64,000 nt of DNA from Hansfordia pulvinata. Lineage: Eukaryota > Ascomycota > Sordariomycetes > Xylariales. Within the stretch, counting starts at the first letter, position 1; every line of letters begins with the position of its first letter. A program made the translations under genes and the position numbers. The DNA is taken from the NCBI GenBank assembly GCA_006538405.1, contig BJKQ01000007.1:1488001-1552000 (forward strand), in the 5' to 3' direction. Below are positions 34,305-45,995 of this stretch, piece by piece. The notes under the pieces are model-generated. The model was given only the letters and a program-made list of their open reading frames with translations. It did no database searches and had not been told where the DNA came from.

Positions 34305-35120
34305 ATCCCTGGGGTTCGAGGGGGAAACCTGGCGGGAGGCGAGGGATGAGAGGACGTGGAGAAGATGCTGGATCCGAATGCAGATCTGGCGAAGCTTCTG
34401 CTGTGCACGGGGCGAGACAGAAGCGCGTCCGGGGAGGGTTGGTATTTGTAGGTTTGAATCGACACTGCTAGAGCAAGCAAGCAGTGTTAAGGGGGTCGAA
34501 AACAGTAGCTTTCTGCACCCGAATCGATCTGACGAGGCCTCCTCGACTCTCCCTCGTGTAGAGGAAGAACCGCCGAACTCGTCCTATGCGGCAGCTGGTG
34601 GAGGGGGGGAAATTCGGATTGTTGGAGGGGGACTGGTCCCGGGGCGGAGGAGGCACGTGGGAAGCGTTAGGCGACGTCAGCAGGGGGTGGAGGGCGCGAG
34701 TTGATGATGTGGAAGGTCTTGCGAAGGCTGAAATCTTGGTCAGAGACGATTCTCACGGCCTGGGGAGCCGTGGTGGGCGGTGGTGCCTTTGACGAGACCA
34801 AAGGCTAGTCGGAGGAAGGGCGCGAGATCCGCTGGCGGGCAATGGCACGAGCGAGATGAGCAACAAATGCCGCGGGTATGCGAGGGGCGCGCGGGGGGGC
34901 GGCAAGACGGAGGACGAGGAAGCAGGTCTGGTCTTGCTTTGACTTGAAGGCCGAAGGCGTGATGGACGGGAGCGATGAGTCGCGCGGGTGTGGGAGCGAG
35001 CTGGGGCGCGTCTTTTGAAGCGTGCGAGTAAGATTGCGCAGCGTCGGTGAGACGGGGGTTGAATTTTGATTTTTGGTGTTTACCAAGTGGTGGTTAGGGG
35101 GCGGAGGAGACGGAGAAGGG
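34305..35120 (-). promoter_or_regulatory. ATG-free pyrimidine-rich leader/promoter of ornithine decarboxylase
   Basis: Read on the ODC strand, the 816 bases before the start codon contain no ATG at all (no CAT on the plus strand between 34305 and 35120). The sense strand is C/T-rich. Fungal ODC messengers are known to have long leaders that take part in polyamine control, for example the leader of more than 500 bases in Neurospora. The stretch is therefore a good candidate for a long, scanning-compatible leader. The transcription start cannot be seen from sequence, so part of it may be promoter. Confidence 0.5.
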
Positions 35121-38100
35121 CATCAGGTATAGGGATATGAGCAATATGTGACGAGCCTCAGCCATTCGTGTTAGCGAGCGAATTTGCATTGGCTCCGATC
35201 TTTCACCATGTACCCGGGGCAGTCTCTGCAGGTACCGCCGAGGGGAGGAGGGCGGCAGCTTGCGCGCCTGGCACGGCCATTGGACGGTCTGACGAACGGC
35301 GCCCGCCTCCATGCGCGATACGTCGAGGGTCTGGTCGAGGTACATGGCCGGCGGCATGGAGGGGCAGGGGTGAAAAATCTGGGGCGCTTGGGCGAAACCA
35401 GTGGCCAAGGCCCGCCTGGATGCCGATTTGGCGCTGCGTGGTTTTCCGATGACGTACGGGAAAGTCCCAGCTGGTGCATTCCTGTTCGGTTCTTGAGCCC
35501 TGAGCCCTGCAAGTAGCGGTACGAGGCTGTCCAGTGCCCGGGCCTGGGCGACGGAGCTCCAACCACTGGAGCTGTGGTGTGGGAACACTCCAACGTAAGG
35601 TACCTCAATCACGTCCATCCAATCTGCCTCACCGTTTCCCCGATGCTGCCGGCATTGGATACCCAACCCGCCGGCAGACTGCACACCATGAACGGTAATG
35701 GACGACGGGACATTGGACACCTCCATTCAACGTTCAAAGCTGCAGCAGCACTGCCGACTGGAGGCTCCCGTAGAGAGGTGCGTCTCTACCGGCGATGCAT
35801 CAAGTACGGAGGGGCAAGCTGGGCTCACCGACTCGATCAAGGCAAAACCACATTCGCCCCTGATGGATCCGGGATTGATTGACTCGGGAATGGTTGGCCC
35901 CCTCGAGCCGCCGTGAAACAAGGTCCTGGCCAGCATTGAATCCCCAGATGCCTTGCTGTGTGCCCAACCTGCTAATACGAGTAAGGTGTGTTGTGAGGGT
36001 CACTCTCACGGCTTATCAAGGTACGAACGAGTAGAGCAAGTGGAACAGAGACACTCCTGACCTGACTGCCCGCCAGCTCGTGCGGGTACGAGTACATGGA
36101 CGGAAGAGTACTCCGCACGCGTGACCGGCACCACCTGCTGCCGCTCCGAAGATAATTTTAGATGCTCGGACGGGGGCTGTCGATCAGAGAGGAGGCCGGT
36201 GGCAAGACACGAAGCCGTTTTTACCCCTTCTCATCGCCCGTATCTACAAGGGCACCTGCTGGACAACCGGCACCCGAGCCGTGTTGGCGACATGGGAAAG
36301 GTACATGTATCCAGTCACCCGACGAGGGCTGACCGAAAAAACGGCAGCTGCAAGACGCAGGTACGGGTACGAGAGGTTGGCGAACCGGGCTCCGAACAGG
36401 CTCCAGCTGCAGATTTTTCCCATCCCTCAGATACATCCCGCGTGCCCGCTGACGGGTATTGCATCCACAAGACTGCCGAGGGGAAGTACATGGCAGCCAT
36501 GGCATTGCCAGGTCATCATCATCGATGCCATCAGGAGCTGTTATGGATTTCGTTGATTAATATTGGTCGTCTCGATGCCCAACGCCCAAGCCCTGGGTTT
36601 CCTCACAGTGTCGGCCGATCACCCCAGTTGAGTCCCCCAATATCGTCTGGAAGTCTTGCCTCACTTGGACCAACCGCACTGTTTCTCTACCCTCTCTCGG
36701 AAACGGAAAGACAACGACACCTCAAGTCTGGGCTGCCTATTGGAAGTACTCTCTGCCCGGGCCGTACGAGCTGCTTCTGAATTGTTCAAAGAGGTCCACA
36801 GGGACAGATTCGTACGTGTACTTATTACGTATACGTGGACGGATACTCCGCAAGCCCTGCAGCATCCATACTCGTACGTATCGTAGACCTCCATCCAGCC
36901 CACCGCCGCCCGCCCTCTGGCCATCGCCGCCTGTGCGGCAAACTGTCTCCCGCTCCCTCCCGGCCTCGCCAGCCCCGTCTTTCCTCGTGGGTCTCCCCGC
37001 CTCTTCCATGGGCACCGCTGCTGTGTCCTGCCATTTCTTCGCAGCTGGAAGCGCGAGCCTTTTTTTGGTTCACATCCCTGGTAAACCTGGTTTTTTCTTC
37101 TTCTACTTCTTCTTCTTCTTCTTCTTTCTTTCCTTTCTTTACGGTTAGGAGGAGTAAGGGGGAGGTCCCGCGGGACAGCCAGACCTCCAACAGGCTAGTT
37201 ATTAGTTTCCTGGTAACTCGGTATAAGCCCACAACTGGCTCCTGCTGCCGCTTTGGATAAGCATTTGGATGACTGGCCACTGACGATGGACCGAGGACAA
37301 GCTCCAGACCGGCGTCTGAGGAGCCGGCTCCCGCCCGATATGACAGCTCATCGACGGGTCCCGCTTCTCGTCCGCCGGGGCAGCATGCCTGCTGCGAGTA
37401 CTCGTACCTTAGGTAGCTACTTATTAGTAACCTATGCACAGAGTCAACCTAAGCTCTCTCGCACCGCCATGTGACGTTGCGGTGAGTCGTGGCTTGCGGC
37501 GAGATAACGTTCACAAGCACTCAATGACAGGTATAGGTACGTGTATAGCGAGATTAACTCGCGCAGCTCGCGACATCGGGCTGTTGAATACCACATGTAG
37601 GGCTCAACACGCCTGTGTCCCGGGTGCCCTTACTCCTATTCCTCTTATCACATCTATTCCCTTTCCTCCCAAGATGCCGCGTATGCGTGTCTTCTATTAT
37701 TACCATCACCATCATTAGCACCGGCAGCGGCGCCGGCACCAGCAGCCCAAAGACGCTGACCGCAATTTCCAAAGCCTTGACTACTAAGTACTCTGATGAC
37801 TCGCTCTAGGATGCAAAAAAAAAATCCTCGCCTCCAGGAGCCAGCTTTCTCGGCCAGGGCCAGGGCCAAGGGGGTGGCTGTGAGCGAGAGGCTGTGAGCG
37901 AGGGGTTGGCTGATTGGGTTTCTTGCTGCGTCGGCTCCTCTGTTTATAAGCCACGGGCCGCCGTAACACGGCTCCCGCTTCGCCGCCCCCAATGTCTGTT
38001 AGTCCTCGACTGCCGCCGCTACCAAGCTTTTCCATCTGCCTCCCCTCAAATCCCCTCCTCCCCCTGTTGCGCCGGGCGCTTCGGGATCTGCGCTCGCCCT

Positions 38101-40139
38101 CATCAGTGTCAAACCCACGACATCCCGTCGTCGCCAGGCCCGGGCTGACTCACACCGACTGTCCTTCGTTGGCTGTGCCGGCCGGCTTCCCTCGAGGGCG
38201 GCCTCCCGCGCGGGCAGCGGCGGAAAATGGCTCACCGTCACCTCACAGCGACAGATGGCCAGAACAGACAGCAGTGCCTACCTACTAGTAGAGGTAACCA
38301 TGGCAGTAGCTCGTAGCCGAGTAGGGGTAAAGAAAAAGCCAGCGGTTCTAGCAGTGGCCCATGATGATCCCGTCGGATCGCCCACCGCCAGGGACGCAAC
38401 AGCGAACACTCCGCGCCCCGAGAGCTCCGTAGCCAATTGCCCTTGCTAGCAGGAAGCGCTTTTCTCCCTTCTATGGCCATATACCTGTATACAGTAAGGC
38501 AGACAGCAGAGCAAAGGGTCATCGCCAAACTTGAATCGCGGTTGCCGGAGCTTCGCTTCCCTTCCCCCTTGTCAGCGGACGGAACGGGACAGGTGGAACA
38601 AGCTCCAGCGCTGATGCCCCGCGATGCGAACCTGCCCGCCCGCCTTCGCGACTCTTTGCCCACGCACCCGAGAAAGAGCAAGATCGTCGCCGCCTCTGCA
38701 TGCATCAATCCGCTTGGCATGCGGGTTCCCCGGAAGAGGACATGCTACGTCGCACTGCCGTGCTTCCAAGGAAAACCGACCCCCAAGAGAAACCCATCAT
38801 CGGGCGGGCCTGCCAGTCCCCAATTGCACTTGGACACAAGCTGCGCCGCGCGCCATGGACCATCTCTCCCCGAATTGACGGGGTGGGTTGCAGTCTCTTG
38901 TCTCACTCTTCGTTTCCCTCCTGCTCTCTCTTTTCTGTCAACTCCTCTTCGAATCCCCACAGCCAACCAGGCCGTCACACTGCGGCATGGCGGGGCACAC
39001 GACACTGCAAAGCCATGCGCGGAGAGCGTTTAAACACCCCCGCGTCGCAGCAACGTCAACTCGGTTCACTCAGGGATCGAACTACTTATCAGGCCCTTTT
39101 CAATGGTTGTAAGTGGTAGTGGACAGAAGGGGTTGGTAGAATCGCCCTCACCCCCTCCAGAGTGCGCTTCGGAGACATGTCGGGGTTACGATTACAATAT
39201 CGGCTTCCGGAATCTATCATTTCTAGATCGTGAGACCCCCAAAACTCCTGCCAGTGGGATGACGGGGCCGCGCCGAGACACAACACCTGACCAACCCATG
39301 CTTCGCAAAAGGCTTCCACGACGCAGACGGCGCGCCGCCGCGTCATCCGCAGACCATCCGTCTATCCTAGGGTATGTACTCAACTCTATAGTCCGGGACT
39401 CCACGTCCAAGGCAGCCCGAGTCTGAAATGAGTGAGCCCTGCACGGGTGTTCGGCACCGGGGCGGTTGCTCGCGGCGAGCAAAGGATCCACCTTCAGGCT
39501 GTCCGGGCCCGAGAGATTGGATAACGCAAGAAAGGCGATGGCAAGAAGAAGGAGAAGGAAGAGGGGGAAGAGAACACAAGGCCACACGCTCTTCCCATCC
39601 ACCAGCAACAGCGCGGGTTCTTGGGGCGTGCCAGAAACCCATCGTCGTCGCCAGCGGGCCAGGTCGAAGTGGCCTGCGCCCCCCTCGCCGCCCCTCCCCT
39701 CTCCTCCCTCCCATTCCGTGCCACTCTTGCATGGCCAGACCCCCAGTTGCCCATCGGCCTCCAGAGGATCCTCCGCAAACCAGCAACCGCCCCAGTCCCG
39801 CGCGCACCTTCATAGAAAGTGACTTGCTCTCGCGTCTTGCAGTGGTTTCCATGCTATAGGGGTGTGGGCCGCGAGGGGCCCGAGCATGAAAACGTATCGT
39901 ATCCTAACGCTGTGGTGATGTATGCTAGCTATATGCAGTCAAAGATGAATGGATACTGGTGCGGAGAGAGAAAGATCGCCGCGGCGAGCGGCGAGCTGAG
40001 AGGTATCGTGAGTCTATATCAAAATCATATCTTTGCTCTGGGAGGAGGGAGAATGTACAGGATGTTTGCACACATGATGTTACATATCTAGGGAGAGAAT
40101 CTGCTCTCCAGAGACCTCAGCTCGGGGCCCACACGCGCC
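35121..40139. other. Second gene-poor, motif-rich stretch
   Basis: About 5 kb without a gene I can support. It has four exact TACTCGTA/TACGAGTA copies (35976, 36087, 36869, 37399), a (TTC)n-like tract at about 37096-37140, and a GGTACCTTAGGTAGC stretch next to the 37399 copy. The longest frames (36121-36780 plus, 35094-35726 minus, 36825-37439 minus) lack domains and are opposed by equally long shadows. A gene broken by indels, like others here, could be hidden. Confidence 0.55.
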
Positions 40140-43100
40140 TCACGATGCGCCGTTGACGTTGATCTCGTTAATCTTCCACTGGTCGTCGACCCAGTCCTGC
40201 TTCTGGCCGAGGAACGCGACGCGCTCCTCCTGCTTGGCCAGGCCGTCGACAATGTACTTCTGCGCCACTTCGCGGACCTGGTCTTCCGTGACGTCGAGGA
40301 GCTGCTCGCGGCGCTTCTGCTTCATGTCCTCGGTGATGCCCATCGCGAACCGGTCCATGCCCTCCGTGTTGACCGACTTGGGCGCGTCGACGTTCTGGAA
40401 GACCGAGATCTTGGCCTCCTCCAGATCTTGGGCCGACCATTTCTTGTCGATCGCCCAGCGGCCGGCGTTCTGCATGATGGACAGTGTGTTTTGCGGGTTG
40501 GGGTCGCGGTAGGAGTAGAACCCGAAAATGCCCTCGAGTCCCTTCATGTACGCGCCGCCTCCATAAGCGCCGCCCTTCTCGCGGATCTCGTGGTGCAGGT
40601 GCTTGTGCGTCAGCAGCTGGGACAGGATCTGCAGAGGAGCGCCATGGGCTGACGTGTACGAGACTGTCGGGAGCGCCAGGGAGCCGTAGTACACCTGGTA
40701 GGGCAGGGGGAAGAAGGCCTTGATATCTCTCCCAAGAGGCTTCTTGTCCTGGGTCGGGAAGGAGGGATTCTCGCTTGGGCGAGAGGACATGAACTTGGAC
40801 AGAGCCTGCGAGTTGGCCAAGGAGCTGTCAGGTCCGCAAGTCAGAGCCGTCCGCATGTTGCTGCCAGCAAGGGCAAACTGCTGGATCTGCTTGAGCTTGC
40901 CAATGACGTCCAGGTACTGGTCCGAAGGGTCACGACCGGCCAGTGAGGCGATCAGCTTCACTTGGGACAAGCCGCTTATCTGTTCGGCAAGGTAGCCACT
41001 GCGAGACAGGCCAGACTCGGCAGACCTGCGCGCATATGCGTGACCAGAGCCAGCAATGTCGCTCACAACACCATCAGCCGACGCCTCAAGCAGTTGTCTG
41101 ATCCGCAACGCGGCTTCGGGGCTGTCGAAGTCGGTCTCCAGAATGAGCCTTCGGATGAGGTCCAGCATCACTGGGACGTTGCGGTCCAGCGCCATGCCGG
41201 TCAACGCCAGGCCTTCAGACGCCTGGTGGAAGTCGGTGGGCGAGGCTGTGGAGTGGTAGCTGATGGAGACGCCGCCCGTCTTCAGCTTGATCTGATCCTC
41301 GAGCTGCTCCATTGTCATGTCCTTGGTGCCGAGTCTCATGATGGAGTCGGTGAAGAGAGGGATCAAGGCACGCAGATCGTCTGGCAGATTCTCAAGCGTG
41401 TTGATGGCGCGGAAGTATGTGAGGCCGTTGGTGGGGGCTTCATGCCACTGGATGGTCGTGCCGTGGGCCTTCTCGTCCCTTGTGGTAGTGGGCTCTTGCT
41501 GTCGTGGGATATCCTTAACGTAGACCGTAGGCAGGCAGCTGAGATCTTCCGTGTTGGTTTTGTTCTGCTCCGTCAGGAGTTCCAGTTCACGCTCCTCGAA
41601 AACTTTGCGGGCCTCACGCTCCCCTCCAGCCTCCTTGGCAGCTTGAGCGATTTTGGAGGCCAACCTTTCTTCTTCCTCCTTCGCGACCTCAGCGCCGTAG
41701 GTCTCCGAAGGAGCCATCGTGAAGACGAGGCTCTTGTCGTTCAGGAGATACTTGTCGATGAGCGATTCAAGGTAACCACCCTCAGCGAGTTTCTCTTCAA
41801 ATGCGGAGACAGTGTCGCCCCACGCGAGGTGGCTGAAGGGGTCGCTGCCAGTGAACCACTTGCCCTTGACTCTGTGCATGACAGACAGGCCGAATTTCGC
41901 AGTCTTGTGCTTCAGGCTAAGCTCCAGCTGGTGAAGATAGCCGTCAATCTTGGCTCTTTCGAAACCCTTCTCGCGCACATCTCTCAGGATTTCTTGGACC
42001 TTGCCCTTGATCTTATCGACATTTCCCTCCTGAACGCCAGTGAGTCCGACGGAGAAGATTCCAGCCAGCGACGAGCTGTCGTAGCCGGCATTGGGGCTGT
42101 AATCGGTACCCAGGCCGCTCTCAACCAAGCCCTTGTACAAGGGAGATCCGTATCCGTCCATCAACAAGGCCGACAACAGGCTGAGAGCGAAGGACTCGAC
42201 CACGTCGGTAGTGTCGCCCGTAACCCATGACACGGAGGTCTTGTACTGCTTGTCGGGATCAGCCAAGGGGTCGATCGGTCCAAAGACCTTGACGTCCTTG
42301 TGCCCGTTGGTCAGGTCTGCAGGCCGCTTGGACTCAATGTCCGTGCTGATCTTCTCGAAGGCGCTCATTCTCGCATCAATCTCCTTGAGGTGGTCCGCGA
42401 GGGGCATGTCGCCGTAGGTCATCAGCTTCGCATTGCTGGGGTGGTAGTGATCGGCGTGGTATTTCTTGAGCTGCTCATACGTGAGCTCGGTCATCTTTTG
42501 AGGGTCACCGCCCGAGTTGTTGATGTCAGGGAATATGTGATCCTGGAAGCGGATGTAGAAAAGGTATCCGGCGTCGGACATTTGGCCCTTCATCTCATTG
42601 TAGACAACGCCCTTGAACACAAGCTTGCTTTCCTCCGGCTTAGCATCGCCTTCCACAGCGGCCGCGGTAGGGTTCTCTGGGCCGATGCGCCAGCCCTCCT
42701 GGGTGAAGTCGGTCTTCTTCAGCAGTGGGTGGAGCGTGGAGTCGAGGTAAACCGACAGCAGATTCTGGAAGTCTTGGCTGTTTGTCGTCGCAAAGGGGTA
42801 GAATGTGTGGTCGGACGCAGTGAAAGCATTCATGAAATTCGACAAGGTCCGGGGCAGCATCTTGAAGAAAGGGTCGCGTATGGGGTATTTGTCGGAGCCG
42901 CAGAGGGTGGTGTGCTCGAGGATGTGAGGAATACCCGTATCGTCCGGCGGGTTGGTCTTGAAGCCAATCGAGAAGACATTGTTGGCGTCGTCGCGGGCGA
43001 CGTGGAGATGCTCGGCGCCGGTCTTGTCGTGCCGGAGGTGCAACGCGGTCAGCTCGAGTTCGGGGACGTGTTTTGTGCGCAGCAGCGTGAATCCGTGCAG

Positions 43101-43184
43101 CTTCTCGCCAGGCTTCGGATACTGCGCCAGCTCTGTAACGGCTTGCGCCTTGCGAGCCGCAGTCTTGGCGGCGTTGCGAAGCAT
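40140..43184 (-). CDS. CYM1: Mitochondrial presequence protease (CYM1/PreP, M16C)
   Basis: A single uninterrupted exon of 1014 residues, the usual length. It degrades cleaved targeting peptides and other short unstructured peptides in the mitochondrial matrix or intermembrane space. The N-terminus ([16 protein letters not shown]) is basic and lacks acidic residues, as expected of a mitochondrial presequence. The inverted zinc motif HILEH is at residues 87-91 (His87, Glu90, His91), followed by the family blocks [16 protein letters not shown] and [17 protein letters not shown]. The distal zinc-ligand region [13 protein letters not shown] lies further on, and the C-terminal M16 half contains [17 protein letters not shown] sequence and [10 protein letters not shown]. 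Long frames on the opposite strand (40962-42230 and 42300-43229) are codon-bias shadows. This is the second, only distantly related, M16 enzyme of the window. Confidence 0.95.
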   Translation of the reverse strand: MLRNAAKTAARKAQAVTELAQYPKPGEKLHGFTLLRTKHVPELELTALHLRHDKTGAEHLHVARDDANNVFSIGFKTNPPDDTGIPHILEHTTLCGSDKYPIRDPFFKMLPRTLSNFMNAFTASDHTFYPFATTNSQDFQNLLSVYLDSTLHPLLKKTDFTQEGWRIGPENPTAAAVEGDAKPEESKLVFKGVVYNEMKGQMSDAGYLFYIRFQDHIFPDINNSGGDPQKMTELTYEQLKKYHADHYHPSNAKLMTYGDMPLADHLKEIDARMSAFEKISTDIESKRPADLTNGHKDVKVFGPIDPLADPDKQYKTSVSWVTGDTTDVVESFALSLLSALLMDGYGSPLYKGLVESGLGTDYSPNAGYDSSSLAGIFSVGLTGVQEGNVDKIKGKVQEILRDVREKGFERAKIDGYLHQLELSLKHKTAKFGLSVMHRVKGKWFTGSDPFSHLAWGDTVSAFEEKLAEGGYLESLIDKYLLNDKSLVFTMAPSETYGAEVAKEEEERLASKIAQAAKEAGGEREARKVFEERELELLTEQNKTNTEDLSCLPTVYVKDIPRQQEPTTTRDEKAHGTTIQWHEAPTNGLTYFRAINTLENLPDDLRALIPLFTDSIMRLGTKDMTMEQLEDQIKLKTGGVSISYHSTASPTDFHQASEGLALTGMALDRNVPVMLDLIRRLILETDFDSPEAALRIRQLLEASADGVVSDIAGSGHAYARRSAESGLSRSGYLAEQISGLSQVKLIASLAGRDPSDQYLDVIGKLKQIQQFALAGSNMRTALTCGPDSSLANSQALSKFMSSRPSENPSFPTQDKKPLGRDIKAFFPLPYQVYYGSLALPTVSYTSAHGAPLQILSQLLTHKHLHHEIREKGGAYGGGAYMKGLEGIFGFYSYRDPNPQNTLSIMQNAGRWAIDKKWSAQDLEEAKISVFQNVDAPKSVNTEGMDRFAMGITEDMKQKRREQLLDVTEDQVREVAQKYIVDGLAKQEERVAFLGQKQDWVDDQWKINEINVNGAS

Positions 43185-44086
43185 TTTGAGGGCGATCTAT
43201 TAGATTGGAAACAAGTATTAGAAGGGTAGCCAAAGCTGCGGAATGCCGAGCAGGTCGTCTTCCGGCAGAAGCACCTGGCCGAGACGCTTCGATATAGTAC
43301 AGGCTCTAAACTCTGGGTTTCAGGGCCAAGTCAAAGCAATAGAAGATAACAAGAAGCCGAACAGCCTGTACAACGATGGACCTGCAGTCGTGCGGTGGGA
43401 CTGAGGGTTTTTGATGATGATGAGTCGGACAAGGCTGGCGCAGACGCGCACCCGAGAAATTCGCCGCCAGGACATGCGCATGCGACATTACATAACAAAG
43501 AGTGGGCCTGAGCTGGTCGCACTAAGGATAAGCGGGGCCCCACTCACCCAGGTCCCTTCAGCGGCGGCGAGGCGAGGGCTTCTTGGACGAGAATTCTTAT
43601 CTTATCGCGCGTGTGCAGCAATCCGAACGGGCAGGTACTCGTACTGTTCTGCCACACGAGTAGGTACGCGGCTCCTTGCAGCGGATAGATTCCAGTCATG
43701 ACCATTTGTACGGCTACTTAGGGGAAGGAAAAGAAAGCAGAATAAGAAGTCCTGGATGGATGTAGCTTCAGGCGCCTGTTCCATACGTCGACTCACCAGA
43801 CGAGCAGGACAATACATGGAGCTTGTAGCTTGAAAATCTACCACGGCTGGAGGGATTCATCAGTGCGTGCTTGTCGCCCGCTTCAATCACAAACGGCAGC
43901 AGAAACGGTAACAAGACGGTGTCTGGCCCCTGCCCTCAATTCTGGGGGTAGAATACCGTTCCCTCCGAAGATGTCATAGTTCCCAAGCATGATTGATCAA
44001 GACTGCTTAGTGCTATCTTGCAAAGCGCCCGGGACGAGTCATCAACTTACCGACATGGTTTCAAGCCTGAATTGCCATCTTGTTTT
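43185..44086. other. Upstream region of CYM1
   Basis: I see no gene. One TACTCGTA copy lies at 43636. Confidence 0.55.
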
Positions 44087-44660
44087 CTATATACAGAGCC
44101 TTATTCGTACTGGCTTGTCGGACGGAGCTGCCAGCCCTAGGATCATCAGATACTCGACCAATTTGTCAACAGCGTCAGCCATTCCGACAGTAATGATGAA
44201 GTCCACGACAAACGGTCCCAGCAGAGCGGGAGGGGCGGTTGCAGCAGGAGCCGTCCGCCGGATCCGACCTGCGCACATGAGCACGCATGACCGTCGCTCG
44301 CTTCCCGCCGCCAATGACTGTGGAGATCGATGGGAGAAGCATGGTGCCCAGCAAGCGCCTGGACGGCAGGGTACCCCGTCATGTCCGTGGCGATGGAATC
44401 GTGGGCCAAACCGACTGGGGGAATGTGGGCGGTTGACATCACGGACTGGGTCAGAGCCTGTATCTGGTATTGTCCTGTGGGTTCTCCGCTACCAATGCCC
44501 CATCCCATTTCAGCCATATCCGCCATCATTTCGTGCTGGTATACCAACGATACTCTGCCCTTCGCAGTGAGGAGAGAGACAGCGAGAACCAGGCCGGTTC
44601 TTGATCGTCGACCTGTATCTGTGTGACCATGTCATAAATGGCACCAAGCAGCTGTTTCGG
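44087..44660 (-). pseudogene. Coding-like segment spread over shifted frames, function unknown
   Basis: Three stretches on the minus strand read like ordinary protein but in different frames. From about 44645: LLGAIYDMVTQIQVDDQEP, ending at a stop near 44545. From about 44545: MMADMAEMGWGIGSGEP and AHIPPVGLAHDSIATDM. From about 44240 to the stop at 44087: LGPFVVDFIITVGMADAVD and KLVEYLMILGLAAPSDKP. The first join is consistent with one missing base in an AAA run. The second may be a break or a small intron that I could not place. A sequence CCGAAACAG just before the first stretch could be a 3' splice site, so a further upstream exon is possible. I recognise no family. It may be a real gene with indel errors, or a decayed one. 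Confidence 0.35.
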
Positions 44661-45995
44661 AGTCAACAACTCAATACTCGTAGAAGACAGTAGCCCTCAT
44701 CTCAACTCAAGGTTCGCAAGGTACTTGGACCCGCGCATTGATTAATAAGATGGACGAATGGGCCACACACATCTTCCCACCTACCCGCACGAATGGGCCG
44801 GTGCAGTCACAAACACATTCGAGTAGCGCAAGCCCCAATTTCCCGCATTTCTGGTGCCCACGGATCGGACTCGCAGAGTACTGATGAGTCCAATAAGCCG
44901 CGGCGCTGTCACCGCTATGGAAGGGGCGCGTCTGGGATGCTGCTAACGGTCTCTCTTCATAGCGACGTCTTGCCATTTTATTATTCTCAAAATGGCAGCG
45001 TCGTACACCATTGTGTCTGCCCACGGTATTTTTGAGAGCGGGTTTGTACTCGAAGTAGCAAAATAACAATGTATCCGCCACATCAACTCAGCTCTGAGAC
45101 TCATCCCTTGAATACACGATATCCAGACGCCATTACAAAGTCTCACTGTTCTTGCATCCCCTTTCGTACTTCGTATATGACATCGCAGGATCTTACCGTT
45201 GGCGGCCGTCACCGTCAAACCGTTTTGAAAGAGGTCACGCAATGCCCCGTAACGACACAAAAGCCGCTGTTGCTGGCCCAATCTGGCCCGCAAATGTGCT
45301 TGTACCGGCCGCTTAAAATGCTGAGACGGAGAAGCGACGGATTCGACGCTCGACACTCGGAGGGCTGAGTAAACGGAAACGCCAACCCGTGCAACGGAAC
45401 AGTCCTCTGCACAACCAACGTCTGGCCTTGTCGCCTCATCCTGCCCTCCTCTGCTCGGCCTTGCCATCGACAGCGACGACGACACCACCATCCACGCCCT
45501 TTGGATCACCATAGGTATATACTCGATATCAATATCGCCCTTCTCGCCCTGGCTTCGGCCGCCACGTCACGACACAGCCGCCGCGCCCCACGAGAGAGAG
45601 GCATGCTCGCACCCGCTGACGCCTGCGCTTGCCATTCCCGCATCTGCCCTCCACGCCCGTCCGCTCTCCGGCCGTCTCTCGCGCCCAGTCCGGCCTGGCC
45701 TTCGCTTCTCTCGACGCTCTCGACGTTTAGAACCTCTCCGTATCCTTCGAACGCTCCGCATCCGCCCGATTACACGTGCTCGCATGCCTCGGCCCTCCCT
45801 CCGCCGACTCCGATCCCCCTCTGATTCCCATCCCGCCCCTCCTCGGACTCTCGACGCGGCAACTTCACGGTCGGACCCCTTCGATCTACCTGTTCTTGAT
45901 AGGTCGGCTCGGTATAATCTCGTCCTCTGACCCGAACTGTTGCTTCTCTCGCCGTCCCGCTTTCGCTCCCTTTGGCTTGTCGCCGTCGACCGAGC
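44661..45995. other. Intergenic region and taxilin leader
   Basis: No supportable gene. One TACTCGTA copy at 44675. From about 45540 the plus strand is strongly C/T-rich, typical of a long leader of the taxilin gene that starts at 45996. Confidence 0.55.

Noticed and set aside
32814..34349. 511-codon frame on the plus strand across the whole ornithine decarboxylase gene
   Set aside because: It is the mirror of a strongly conserved gene and arises from GC-biased third positions; it has no domain of its own and crosses the ODC intron.
36121..36780. 219-codon plus frame
   Set aside because: No ATG at its start, no domain, and several competing frames on the opposite strand.
40962..43229. Two long plus-strand frames (422 and 309 codons) opposite CYM1
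   Set aside because: Codon-bias shadows of the conserved minus-strand protease; no recognisable protein features.
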